Assembly: GCA_007571275.1 (NCBI GenBank)
Contig: RKRS01000059.1
Span: 1 to 8,039 of the forward strand
Origin: Dehalococcoidia bacterium
Lineage (GTDB): Bacteria; Chloroflexota; Dehalococcoidia; Bin125
Length of the DNA: 8,039 bases
Direction: 5' to 3'
Within the stretch, counting starts at the first letter, position 1, and every line of letters starts with the position of its first letter. The notes under the pieces are model-generated. The model did not search any database. It saw nothing but the letters and a program-made list of their open reading frames with translations, and was not told the DNA's origin. Positions 1 through 6,062 of this stretch are shown piece after piece. The position numbers and the translations under genes were made by a program.

Positions 1-176
1 TCGAGCGCGCAACTGACGGTGACGCCATCGGAGACCAACGCCGCCGCGGCGGCGGAGACTTCGGGCGTGATGAAGTTCAATGTTCCGCGCTCGTCATCGT
101 CGCCCCAGCGACCCCAATTCGAGAGTTGCTGCGCCATCGCGTCGACATCGGCGCGGGTTCCCTGTTGGCTGGCCAT
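1..176 (-). CDS. Cyclase-family (kynurenine formamidase-like) hydrolase, N-terminal part only
   Basis: Only the first 58 codons lie in the window; the gene runs off the left edge. The translation starts MASQQGTRADVDAMAQQLSN and continues with WGRWGDDDERGTLNFITPE, then an Ala-rich helix and LVSDGVTVSCAL. The WGRWG-DDE-GTLN-ITPE pattern followed by a 'LV-DG-TVS' segment is the usual N-terminus of the Cyclase family (PF04199), metal-dependent hydrolases that include kynurenine formamidase and isatin hydrolase. The metal-binding His/Asp motif lies further downstream and is not visible, so activity cannot be judged. The ATG at 174-176 is supported by a purine-rich ribosome binding site 7 nt upstream. 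The gene is divergent from the MFS carriers. Such enzymes often sit in catabolic clusters and open cyclic amides or hydrolyse formamides; the substrate here is unknown. Family call fairly sure, function open. Confidence 0.8.
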   Translation of the reverse strand, partial: MASQQGTRADVDAMAQQLSNWGRWGDDDERGTLNFITPEVSAAAAALVSDGVTVSCAL

Positions 177-183
177 GGTGTTG

Positions 184-193
184 CCCTTTCCTC
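184..193 (-). promoter_or_regulatory. Ribosome binding site of the cyclase-family gene
   Basis: Read on the minus strand this is GAGGAAAGGG, ending 7 nt before the ATG at 174-176. It is a good Shine-Dalgarno match and fixes the start of the partial gene at the left edge. Confidence 0.6.
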
Positions 194-231
194 ACTAGTG
201 GCCCTGATTGATGTTGCCTGTCCGAATGCTA

Positions 232-255
232 GGTTCCTGCGTTCGCAGGAATGAC
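232..255. repeat. Short palindromic intergenic repeat (REP-like)
   Basis: Positions 234-251 form a perfect inverted repeat, TTCCTGCG / TT / CGCAGGAA, flanked by GG on the left and TGAC on the right. In either orientation it reads as the familiar 'GTCATTCCTGCGAACGCAGGAA' class of dispersed extragenic palindrome, which in many GC-rich environmental genomes is wrongly translated as short peptides such as SFLRTQEPS or RHSCERRNLAF; both occur here in frames that are not real genes. There is only one copy in this window, so its dispersed nature is inferred from knowledge of this repeat class. It lies about 58 nt upstream of the cyclase ATG and would form a hairpin in that gene's leader if transcription starts further upstream. 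Confidence 0.6.
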
Positions 256-344
256 GGCGGAGTCGGGACGGAGGCTGTGCGTTCGGGCGATTTGACGTTT
301 GGCAGTATGACAGAGGGCAGAACGTCGCGGCTCGCGGGTTTAGA

Positions 345-358
345 GTGACTTTGGTCAC
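345..358. promoter_or_regulatory. Inverted repeat GTGAC-tttg-GTCAC, possible operator
   Basis: GTGAC at 345-349 and GTCAC at 354-358 are exact reverse complements separated by 4 nt. The element lies about 85 nt upstream of the first MFS start, a plausible place for a regulator site. No regulator gene is present in the window and there is only one copy, so chance is quite possible. Confidence 0.25.
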
Positions 359-425
359 CTGTTCCGATGCGAGCCGACCGACATCGCCATCGCAACCGAC
401 GGCACTCAGCGGGCATAGGAGGCTT

Positions 426-432
426 GAGGAGA
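426..432 (+). promoter_or_regulatory. Ribosome binding site of first MFS gene
   Basis: GAGGAGA lies upstream of the GTG at 443. The spacing is rather long (about 10-11 nt), but there is no closer candidate, and the first in-frame ATG would cut away the first membrane helix. This supports the GTG start. Confidence 0.5.
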
Positions 433-442
433 AAGATACCGC

Positions 443-1831
443 GTGTTGCCCGCGCTCTTTGGCTCGCAACGCAACATCTTCTACGGCTGGTACATCGTCG
501 CCGCCGGCATCGTCATCAACATGCTGTCCGGCGGTCTGGTCATGCACTCCTTCAACTTCTACGTCGCGGAGTTGAAGAACGAGTTCATGTGGTCGGCCAC
601 GCTGTTCGGCGTCGCCTTCATGATTACGCGGATCGAGTCCGGCGTGCTCGGACCGATCCAGGGTTGGCTGATCGATCGCTTCGGTCCCCAAACCATGATG
701 CGCATGGGCCTGCTCTCGACCGGTATCGGTCTGCTTGCCTTCTCGCAGCTCAATAGCGAGGCCACCTTTATCGGCTTCTACTTCATCGTCGCCATCGGCG
801 CGTCAGTCGGCGGATTCATGACCGTATCGGTTGCGGTCGTGACCTGGTTCGAACGCAAGCGATCACGCGCGCTCGGATTCATGTCGACCGGGTTCGCTCT
901 GGGCGGCTTCATGACCCCGCTGGTGAGCTGGCTGATTGAGGGCATCGGCTGGCGTAACACCGCCATAGCGTCCGCGATCATCCTCTTCGTTGTCGGCCAG
1001 ATACTGGCGACGCTATTCGTCCGACAGCCACAGGACAAAGGGCTGATGAAGGACGGCGAGCCGCCTCCCCAGGCTGGTGGTGCGCGCAGATTGTCCCCAC
1101 AAGGGAACGAGTTTCGTCACCGCGACTTTACGGTCCGAGAGGCGATGAAGACCAGGGCCTTCTGGGGGCTGGCGCTGGCGCACGGCGCTCCGCTGCTGGT
1201 GGTCTCGGGGGTGTTCGTCCATTTCGCCTCGCTGGTCATCGAGATCGAGGGTCTGACCGTCGTCCATGCGAGCGCCGCCTATACCGCGATGAACGTGGCG
1301 CAGCTCGCCGGGCAACTCGGCATGGGTTACCTGGGCGATCGATTCTCCAAGCGACTGTTGTTGATCCCGGCCATGTTCGGCCACTGCGGAGCCGCGGTCA
1401 TGCTCGCCTTCGCCGCGTCGTTCGAGGTGGTCATGCTGGCCGCGATCATCAACGGGCTGGCCTGGGGATCGCGCGCGCCACTGATCACCGCGCTCCGCGC
1501 CGACTACTTCGGCGCTTCCAATTTCGGCAAGATCATGGGCTGGTCGTCAGTGGTCATGTCGACCTTCATGACCGTCGGCGGTTTCCTCTCCGGCGTGCTG
1601 TTCGATGCGACCGGCAGCTACGCCGTTCCCTTCACCGTGCTGGGCCTCGGCGCGCTGACCGGCGTGATCTGGGTCGCCATGGCTGGCCGTCCACGGTTGC
1701 CAGGCGTGCGTGTGATCTCGGCCTCCGGCGCTCTGCGCGCAGCCCAACCGATCGTCATGTTCCGCCCCAACCGCGCAACGTCCGGTGAAATCGCCCGCGA
1801 AGCGTCCCAACGCGTCGATCTCAACTCCTGA
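443..1831 (+). CDS. MFS transporter, monocarboxylate / oxalate-formate type (paralogue 1)
   Basis: This is a 462-residue major facilitator carrier in the inner membrane with about twelve hydrophobic segments in two halves, joined by a charged cytoplasmic loop at residues 195-235. The N-terminal NIFYGWYIVAAG (11-22) is typical of the oxalate:formate antiporter/monocarboxylate branch. MFS motif A is clear in loop 2-3, QGWLIDRFGP (73-82), and a degenerate copy, GYLGDRFSKR (295-304), sits at the matching place in the second half. FERKRSRALG (136-145) is the basic loop after helix 4, and the conserved ITALRADYFGAS segment (349-359) precedes the last helices. It probably moves a small organic acid by proton or solute coupling; the substrate is unknown. 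GTG at 443 is chosen because the first ATG (codon 28) would remove helix 1; TTG at 446 is an alternative. A close paralogue follows 25 nt downstream, almost certainly in the same transcript. The tail after helix 12 (residues 416-462) is hydrophilic and contains RPNR, as in the paralogue. Confidence 0.92.
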   Translation: MLPALFGSQRNIFYGWYIVAAGIVINMLSGGLVMHSFNFYVAELKNEFMWSATLFGVAFMITRIESGVLGPIQGWLIDRFGPQTMMRMGLLSTGIGLLAFSQLNSEATFIGFYFIVAIGASVGGFMTVSVAVVTWFERKRSRALGFMSTGFALGGFMTPLVSWLIEGIGWRNTAIASAIILFVVGQILATLFVRQPQDKGLMKDGEPPPQAGGARRLSPQGNEFRHRDFTVREAMKTRAFWGLALAHGAPLLVVSGVFVHFASLVIEIEGLTVVHASAAYTAMNVAQLAGQLGMGYLGDRFSKRLLLIPAMFGHCGAAVMLAFAASFEVVMLAAIINGLAWGSRAPLITALRADYFGASNFGKIMGWSSVVMSTFMTVGGFLSGVLFDATGSYAVPFTVLGLGALTGVIWVAMAGRPRLPGVRVISASGALRAAQPIVMFRPNRATSGEIAREASQRVDLNS

Positions 1832-1856
1832 GGATTGACCGATACCCTCGAGGTCG

Positions 1857-3185
1857 ATGCCTCGAATCTTCTACGGCTGGTACATCGTCGGTGCCGGGCT
1901 GATCATCAACATGCTGATGGGCGGGTTGGTGATGCACGCCTTCGGCTTCTATGCCGCCGCGCTCAAGGATGAGTTCGGCTGGTCGGCGACGCTGTTCGGC
2001 GTTGCCGCCGCGGTCACGCGAGTCGAATCCGGTCTGCTGGGACCGATTCAGGGCTGGATGATTGACCGATTCGGCCCCCGCGCGATGATGCGGCTGGGGA
2101 TCGCGACCACCTCGCTCGGCATGATGCTGTTCGGTTTGCTCTGGGACGAAGTCTCGTTCGTCGGCTTCTACATCCTGCTCTCGGTCGGCACCTCGATCGG
2201 CGGCTTCATGACCGTATCGGTTGCGGTCGTGACCTGGTTCGAACGTAAGCGATCACGGGCTATTGGCCTCATGTCCATGGGTTTCACATTCGGCGCGCTT
2301 GTTTCCGCGATCGTCAGCGTCCTGATTCTCAATCTCGGCTGGCGCGAAACATCCATCGGCACGGGCGTGTTCCTCCTGATCGTCGGCTGGGGACTGTCGT
2401 ACCTGTTCGCGCGACATCCGTCGGACAAGGGGCTGGAAGTCGATGGCGGTACCGAGAACGGCTCCACCGATGCTCAAACTGAACACCGACCGCTGAACCC
2501 GCATCGACACCGTGATTTCACAGCACGCGAGGCGCTGCGCACGAGGGCGTTCTGGGGTCTCGCATTGGCGCATGGGACGCCGCTGATGGTGGTGGGGATG
2601 TGGATCGGTCATGGCGTCCTCCATATCGATGAATTGCCTGGATTCAGCTCGAGCGACGCAGCCGTGGTGGTCACGGTGATGGTGGTGACGCAGCTGATCG
2701 GTCAGTCGCTCTCGGCCTGGGCCGGGGACAGATTTGCCAAGCGGCCATTATTGGTGCTCTGCATGATTGGTCACGCTGTGGCCGGGATCGCGCTCGGTCT
2801 GGCCAACGGCTGGTGGATGCTGATGGTCTTTGCTGTGTTGAACGGGATCGCCTGGGGCGCTCGAGGCACGTTGATCACCGCGCTGCGGGCCGACTATTTC
2901 GGCGCGTCACAGTTCGGACGGATCATGGGTTGGACCTCGATGGTGATGATGCCCTTCATGACGATTGGCATGCTCGGCTCGGGCATTATGCGGGACATCT
3001 TCGGCAGCTATGATCTGCCGTTTGTCATCTTCAGCATTGGCGCGGGGACGGGTGTGCTCTGGATCCTGCTGGCCTCACGGCCTCGACTGCCGGGTCCGCC
3101 GCTCATCTCTGTGGTTCCACCACTTCCCCAGACCGCCCGGTTGGTGGTGTCGTCAAGGCCAAACCGTCCTGCTGGTCATGAGTAA
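1857..3185 (+). CDS. MFS transporter, monocarboxylate / oxalate-formate type (paralogue 2)
   Basis: This 442-residue carrier is a tandem paralogue of the gene just upstream and collinear with it over its whole length. Shared landmarks are RIFYGWYIVGAG (3-14), motif A QGWMIDRFGP (65-74), TWFERKRSRAIG (126-137), HRDFTAREALRTRAFWGLAL (218-237), WAGDRFAKR (288-296), LITALRADYFGAS (339-351) and a hydrophilic tail with RPRLPG and RPNR. By eye roughly half or more of aligned residues match, most strongly in the first 140. It differs mainly in the central loop (190-218) and helix 7-8 region (245-280), where substrate choice could diverge. The ATG start is firm: an in-frame TGA lies at 1836-1838 and no other start codon lies between. 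The ribosome binding site is poor (GAGG ends only 3 nt before the ATG), so re-initiation after the upstream gene is plausible. It could be a second-specificity carrier or a partner of the first; single-chain function is usual for MFS. Confidence 0.92.
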   Translation: MPRIFYGWYIVGAGLIINMLMGGLVMHAFGFYAAALKDEFGWSATLFGVAAAVTRVESGLLGPIQGWMIDRFGPRAMMRLGIATTSLGMMLFGLLWDEVSFVGFYILLSVGTSIGGFMTVSVAVVTWFERKRSRAIGLMSMGFTFGALVSAIVSVLILNLGWRETSIGTGVFLLIVGWGLSYLFARHPSDKGLEVDGGTENGSTDAQTEHRPLNPHRHRDFTAREALRTRAFWGLALAHGTPLMVVGMWIGHGVLHIDELPGFSSSDAAVVVTVMVVTQLIGQSLSAWAGDRFAKRPLLVLCMIGHAVAGIALGLANGWWMLMVFAVLNGIAWGARGTLITALRADYFGASQFGRIMGWTSMVMMPFMTIGMLGSGIMRDIFGSYDLPFVIFSIGAGTGVLWILLASRPRLPGPPLISVVPPLPQTARLVVSSRPNRPAGHE

Positions 3186-3266
3186 TCTCCATGTGAGCCA
3201 ATCTCTGGGAATCACCCGACGTTGCCCCAACCAACGCGACAATGTCTTACCCTCAGGCACGCAGTT

Positions 3267-3275
3267 GAGGAGGAG
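3267..3275 (+). promoter_or_regulatory. Strong ribosome binding site of GMC oxidoreductase
   Basis: GAGGAGGAG contains a full AGGAGG core 6 nt before the ATG at 3280. It decides the start against a much longer open frame that runs back into the end of the second MFS gene. Confidence 0.85.
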
Positions 3276-3279
3276 TCAG

Positions 3280-4845
3280 ATGGAATACGACGTGATCATC
3301 GTAGGTGGCGGGTCATCGGGCGCCGTACTCGCCACTCGTCTGAGCGAAGACCGTTCGCGGTCGGTACTGCTGCTTGATGCAGGACCCGACTATCGCTCGC
3401 TGAGCGAACTGCCAGGCGATGTCAACAGCATTCACGAGCCGTCCGTCGTGCATCATGACTGGGGCTTTGACGCCACCTTCGTTCCTAACCGCGTCGCGCC
3501 ATTGCCGCGCGGCAAGCTGGTCGGTGGATCGTCGGCGATCAACACTGGCGTCGCGATCCGCGGCGCGCCCGGCGACTATGACGCCTGGGCCGAACTGACC
3601 GGCGACCGGCGCTGGGCGTGGTCCGAGTGCCTGCCCTACTTCCGTGCGCTCGAGGACGACAAGGACGAAGGCGGCGACTTCCACGGGCAGGGCGGACCGA
3701 TCCCGGTGCGGCGCTGGAAACGCGACGAGATGGAGCCGGTTCAGCGCGGCTTCTACGACGCCTGCGTCGCCTACGGATTCGAAGAAACCAATGACCAGAA
3801 CGATCCGGAGTCAACTGGCATCTCACCGCTCGCCATGAATCGCGATGGCCCCGAACTGATGACTCGCTGGTCGGCCAACCTCGGTTTCCTCTCCCAGGCG
3901 CGCAATCGACTCAACCTCACCGTGCGCGGGCACTGTCTGGTGGATCGGGTCTTGTTCGAAGATGGCCGCGCTGTCGGACTGGCGGTTGAATGTGACGGCG
4001 AGCTGCAGGAAGTGCGGGGCGCACAGATCATCCTCTCGGCCGGCGCGATCATGAGCCCCGCGATCCTGCTGCGCAGCGGCGTCGGTCCAGCCTCGGAGCT
4101 GGCCCGACTCGGGATTCCGTCTGTTGTTGATCTACCAGGAGTCGGGAAGCATCTGATGGATCACCCGATGGTCCCGATGCTGCTGCAGCCGACGCCTGGC
4201 ACGGTCGATCCTGACCGCCCGCTCGCCCAGACGCTGCTGCGATACACCTCAGCCACGGGCGAATTCAACGACATGCAGGTCTATCTGCTCGGCCACATCC
4301 TGATCGGCCCCGAAGCTAGGTTCGGCGCGTGGGTCGGCGAAGATGACAATGAGGCGCAGGCCAGCTGGGTGTTCGGCATCGCGCCAGGGGTGCAGCTCTC
4401 CAATTCGTTCGGCTCGGTCACCCTGGCCAGCGCCGATCACCGAGAGCATCCGCTCATCGACTTGCGCTTCGATGAGGATGAAGCGGATCGGGTGCGGCTA
4501 CGCGAGGGCGCTCGACTTGCCTGGAATCTGGCCCAGTCGGACGAGATGACGCCGTATCACAGCGGCGCGGTCGACATCAGTCAGGAGATCATCGACGACG
4601 ACGAGAAGCTCGACGAGTGGATTCACGCCACGGCGACGAGTATGGCTCACCCCACCTGCACCTGCCCAATGGGCCCTGACCCATCGCAGGGCGCCGTCGT
4701 CGATAGCGAGGGCCGAGTCTACGGCGTGGAGAATCTGAGAGTCGTCGACGGCTCGATCATGCCCACGATCATCCGCGCCAACACCAACTTCACCTGCATG
4801 ATGATCGGCGAGCGAATCGCCGAATGGATGTCGGCAGAGCTCTAG
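3280..4845 (+). CDS. GMC-family FAD-dependent oxidoreductase (alcohol dehydrogenase/oxidase)
   Basis: This 521-residue enzyme has the normal length for the glucose-methanol-choline family. It has no signal peptide, so it is cytoplasmic. The FAD-binding Rossmann fold opens the protein: YDVIIVGGGSSGAVLATRLS (3-22), followed by the ribose-binding acid in LLLDAGPD (30-37). GMC signature 1 is RGKLVGGSSAINTGVAIRG (77-95); signature 2 is GAIMSPAILLRSGVG (255-269). The C-terminal active site shows the catalytic histidine in AHPTCTCPMG (H457) and the partner asparagine in RANTNF (N501 or N503), ahead of the closing MMIGERIAEWM helix. The family oxidises alcohols to aldehydes or ketones using FAD, passing electrons to oxygen or a carrier; which applies here cannot be told. 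The usual HxxGTCxMG motif carries Cys in place of Gly (C460). ATG 3280 has a strong ribosome binding site. The gene follows the MFS pair by 94 nt, so it may be co-transcribed or have its own promoter. Resemblance to the mycofactocin-linked MftG group was considered, but no mycofactocin genes are nearby. Confidence 0.93.
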   Translation: MEYDVIIVGGGSSGAVLATRLSEDRSRSVLLLDAGPDYRSLSELPGDVNSIHEPSVVHHDWGFDATFVPNRVAPLPRGKLVGGSSAINTGVAIRGAPGDYDAWAELTGDRRWAWSECLPYFRALEDDKDEGGDFHGQGGPIPVRRWKRDEMEPVQRGFYDACVAYGFEETNDQNDPESTGISPLAMNRDGPELMTRWSANLGFLSQARNRLNLTVRGHCLVDRVLFEDGRAVGLAVECDGELQEVRGAQIILSAGAIMSPAILLRSGVGPASELARLGIPSVVDLPGVGKHLMDHPMVPMLLQPTPGTVDPDRPLAQTLLRYTSATGEFNDMQVYLLGHILIGPEARFGAWVGEDDNEAQASWVFGIAPGVQLSNSFGSVTLASADHREHPLIDLRFDEDEADRVRLREGARLAWNLAQSDEMTPYHSGAVDISQEIIDDDEKLDEWIHATATSMAHPTCTCPMGPDPSQGAVVDSEGRVYGVENLRVVDGSIMPTIIRANTNFTCMMIGERIAEWMSAEL

Positions 4846-6062
4846 CTCAACGCGCCGGAGGCGGCGAGGGCGATGATGTCCGCGTCGTCCAGGCCGAGCA
4901 CTTCCTTCAGGATCTGCTCGTTGTGTTCGCCATATTGCGGGGCCGGACGAGCTGTCGTGATCGGCGTGGCCGAGTGGATGTAGCGCGGCCCCTCGATGAT
5001 CGTTTCGCCGTGCAGCGCGTGCGGCAAGCGTCGGAAATGGTTGCGATGGGCGAGCTGCGGATCGTTGGCCGCATCCTCGGTGGTTGACAGTCTGTGCGCC
5101 GAGATTCCAGCGCTCTGGAGTTTCTCTTCGACCTCGGCCGCTGAGCGGGTGGATGTCCATGCGGACAGTGCGGCGTCGATCTGTGGTTGGCGCGCGCGCC
5201 GTTGCTCGAGGGACCATGACGCGTCGGCCTCAGTCAGCTCAGCCAGACTGCGCCATTGCGCATCCGTCGCGACAGCGATGGCTACCCAGGATTCCGTTCG
5301 ACCTGCGGGTAGCTGGCAGGGATAGACCCCATGCGGGCACATCTGAGGATCGTCGTTACCTCGTCGCTCGAGCAGCGAGCCGCCGTTCTTGTAGTCGATC
5401 AGCGCGGGCGCCAGGAGCTGCAGTGTGCCCTCGGCCTGCGCCTGGTCGATGAAGACGCCCTGTCCTGTGCGGTTGCGATGATCGAGCGCCGCCAGTAACG
5501 CGGTCAAGGCAAAGCGCGGCGCTGGATAGTCGGTGTATGGCCCGAACGGACCAGCGGGCGGACGGTCGGGCCAGCCGGCCAGATCCTGGATACCGGCCAT
5601 GCCCGCTCCCTGGCTGCCAAACCCGCTGACCTGGTTGTAGGGACCGTTCTGACCCAACAATGTGCTACTGAGCATGATCAGATCCGGCTTGAGCTGGTGC
5701 AGATGCTGATAGTCCAGTTGCCAGCGAGCCAGTACGCCTGCGGTGAACGACTCGCAGACGATGTCGGCCCAGACGGACAGCCTGCGAAAGATCCCCTGCG
5801 CCTCAGGCACGCGAAGATCGAGCGTCAACCCCCACTTGCCCGCGTTGACGTTGCCGTAGAGTCCCGAGTGCTCGACGCCGGCCACGTCGCCGTGGAATGG
5901 GCCGACGACGCGGGCGGTGTCAATACGCGTCGGTGATTCCACACGGATCACGGTTGCGCCATAGTCGGCCATCACTCGCCCCACAGTCGGCCCGGCGACG
6001 ATCCAGCTGAGATCGAGGATCTTGACTCCGGCGAGTGGCCCTGAGCCTTCCGGCAACGTCAT
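4842..6062 (-). CDS. Class III CoA-transferase (CaiB/BaiF family), member with catalytic Asp
   Basis: This 406-residue protein is a full-length family III CoA-transferase (PF02515), the group of formyl-CoA:oxalate and carnitine CoA-transferases, which move CoA between carboxylates through an aspartyl anhydride intermediate. The N-terminal GVKILDLSWIVAGPTVGRVM (12-31), ADYGATVIRVE (32-42), the NAGKWGLTLDL segment (73-83) and LKPDLIMLSSTLLGQNGPY (124-142) are diagnostic. The probable catalytic aspartate is D178 in GPYTDYPAP, ahead of the helix LTALLAALDHRNRTGQGVFID (186-206). The C-terminus ends with GEHNEQILKEVLGL (378-391), the usual family ending. It is the last gene of a minus-strand unit: its ATG overlaps the TGA of the other CoA-transferase by 4 nt (ATGA), implying translational coupling and perhaps a shared complex. 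Its TAG stop shares the CTAG with the stop of the convergent GMC gene. Substrates are unknown; succinyl-CoA is a common donor in such pairs. Confidence 0.93.
   Translation of the reverse strand: MTLPEGSGPLAGVKILDLSWIVAGPTVGRVMADYGATVIRVESPTRIDTARVVGPFHGDVAGVEHSGLYGNVNAGKWGLTLDLRVPEAQGIFRRLSVWADIVCESFTAGVLARWQLDYQHLHQLKPDLIMLSSTLLGQNGPYNQVSGFGSQGAGMAGIQDLAGWPDRPPAGPFGPYTDYPAPRFALTALLAALDHRNRTGQGVFIDQAQAEGTLQLLAPALIDYKNGGSLLERRGNDDPQMCPHGVYPCQLPAGRTESWVAIAVATDAQWRSLAELTEADASWSLEQRRARQPQIDAALSAWTSTRSAAEVEEKLQSAGISAHRLSTTEDAANDPQLAHRNHFRRLPHALHGETIIEGPRYIHSATPITTARPAPQYGEHNEQILKEVLGLDDADIIALAASGALS

Larger units (their letters stand above)
177..442. other. Divergent intergenic region between cyclase and first MFS gene
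   Basis: This 266-nt stretch separates two divergent starts and must hold promoters for both the cyclase (minus) and the MFS/GMC unit (plus). It contains the 18-nt palindrome at 234-251 and the inverted repeat at 345-358. I find no convincing sigma70 -35/-10 pair at normal spacing for either direction. Small open frames crossing it in several phases have no start context or family resemblance and look like products of the repeat and of high GC. Confidence 0.6.

Noticed and set aside
292..311. TTGACG ... TATGAC promoter-like boxes
   Set aside because: The hexamers look good alone but are separated by only 8 nt, far short of the 16-18 nt needed for a sigma70-type promoter.
195..416. Minus-strand 73-codon open frame with SFLRTQEPS
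   Set aside because: This is the familiar spurious translation of the TTCCTGCG-CGCAGGAA repeat; no start context and no family resemblance.
77..691. Minus-strand 204-codon open frame across the left intergenic region
   Set aside because: It overlaps the start of the cyclase gene in a different frame and runs antisense into the first MFS gene; its middle contains the RHSCERRNLAF peptide, typical of translated palindromic repeats.
2965..3279. Upstream extension of the GMC oxidoreductase
   Set aside because: The frame is open into the second MFS gene, but the extension has no family sequence, and a strong ribosome binding site sits just before the ATG at 3280.
3186..3279. Promoter or terminator between the second MFS gene and the GMC gene
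   Set aside because: The only hairpin is a 3-bp GGG/CCC stem, and TTGCCC / TACCCT boxes are weak with 20-nt spacing, so neither is supported.
3280..4845. Assignment of the GMC enzyme as mycofactocin-associated MftG
   Set aside because: General resemblance only; no mycofactocin precursor, radical SAM or other mft gene is in the window.
4498..5217. Minus-strand 239-codon open frame spanning the convergent junction
   Set aside because: It overlaps the GMC gene antisense and the CoA-transferase in another frame; Arg/Ala/His-rich composition is typical of a high-GC shadow.
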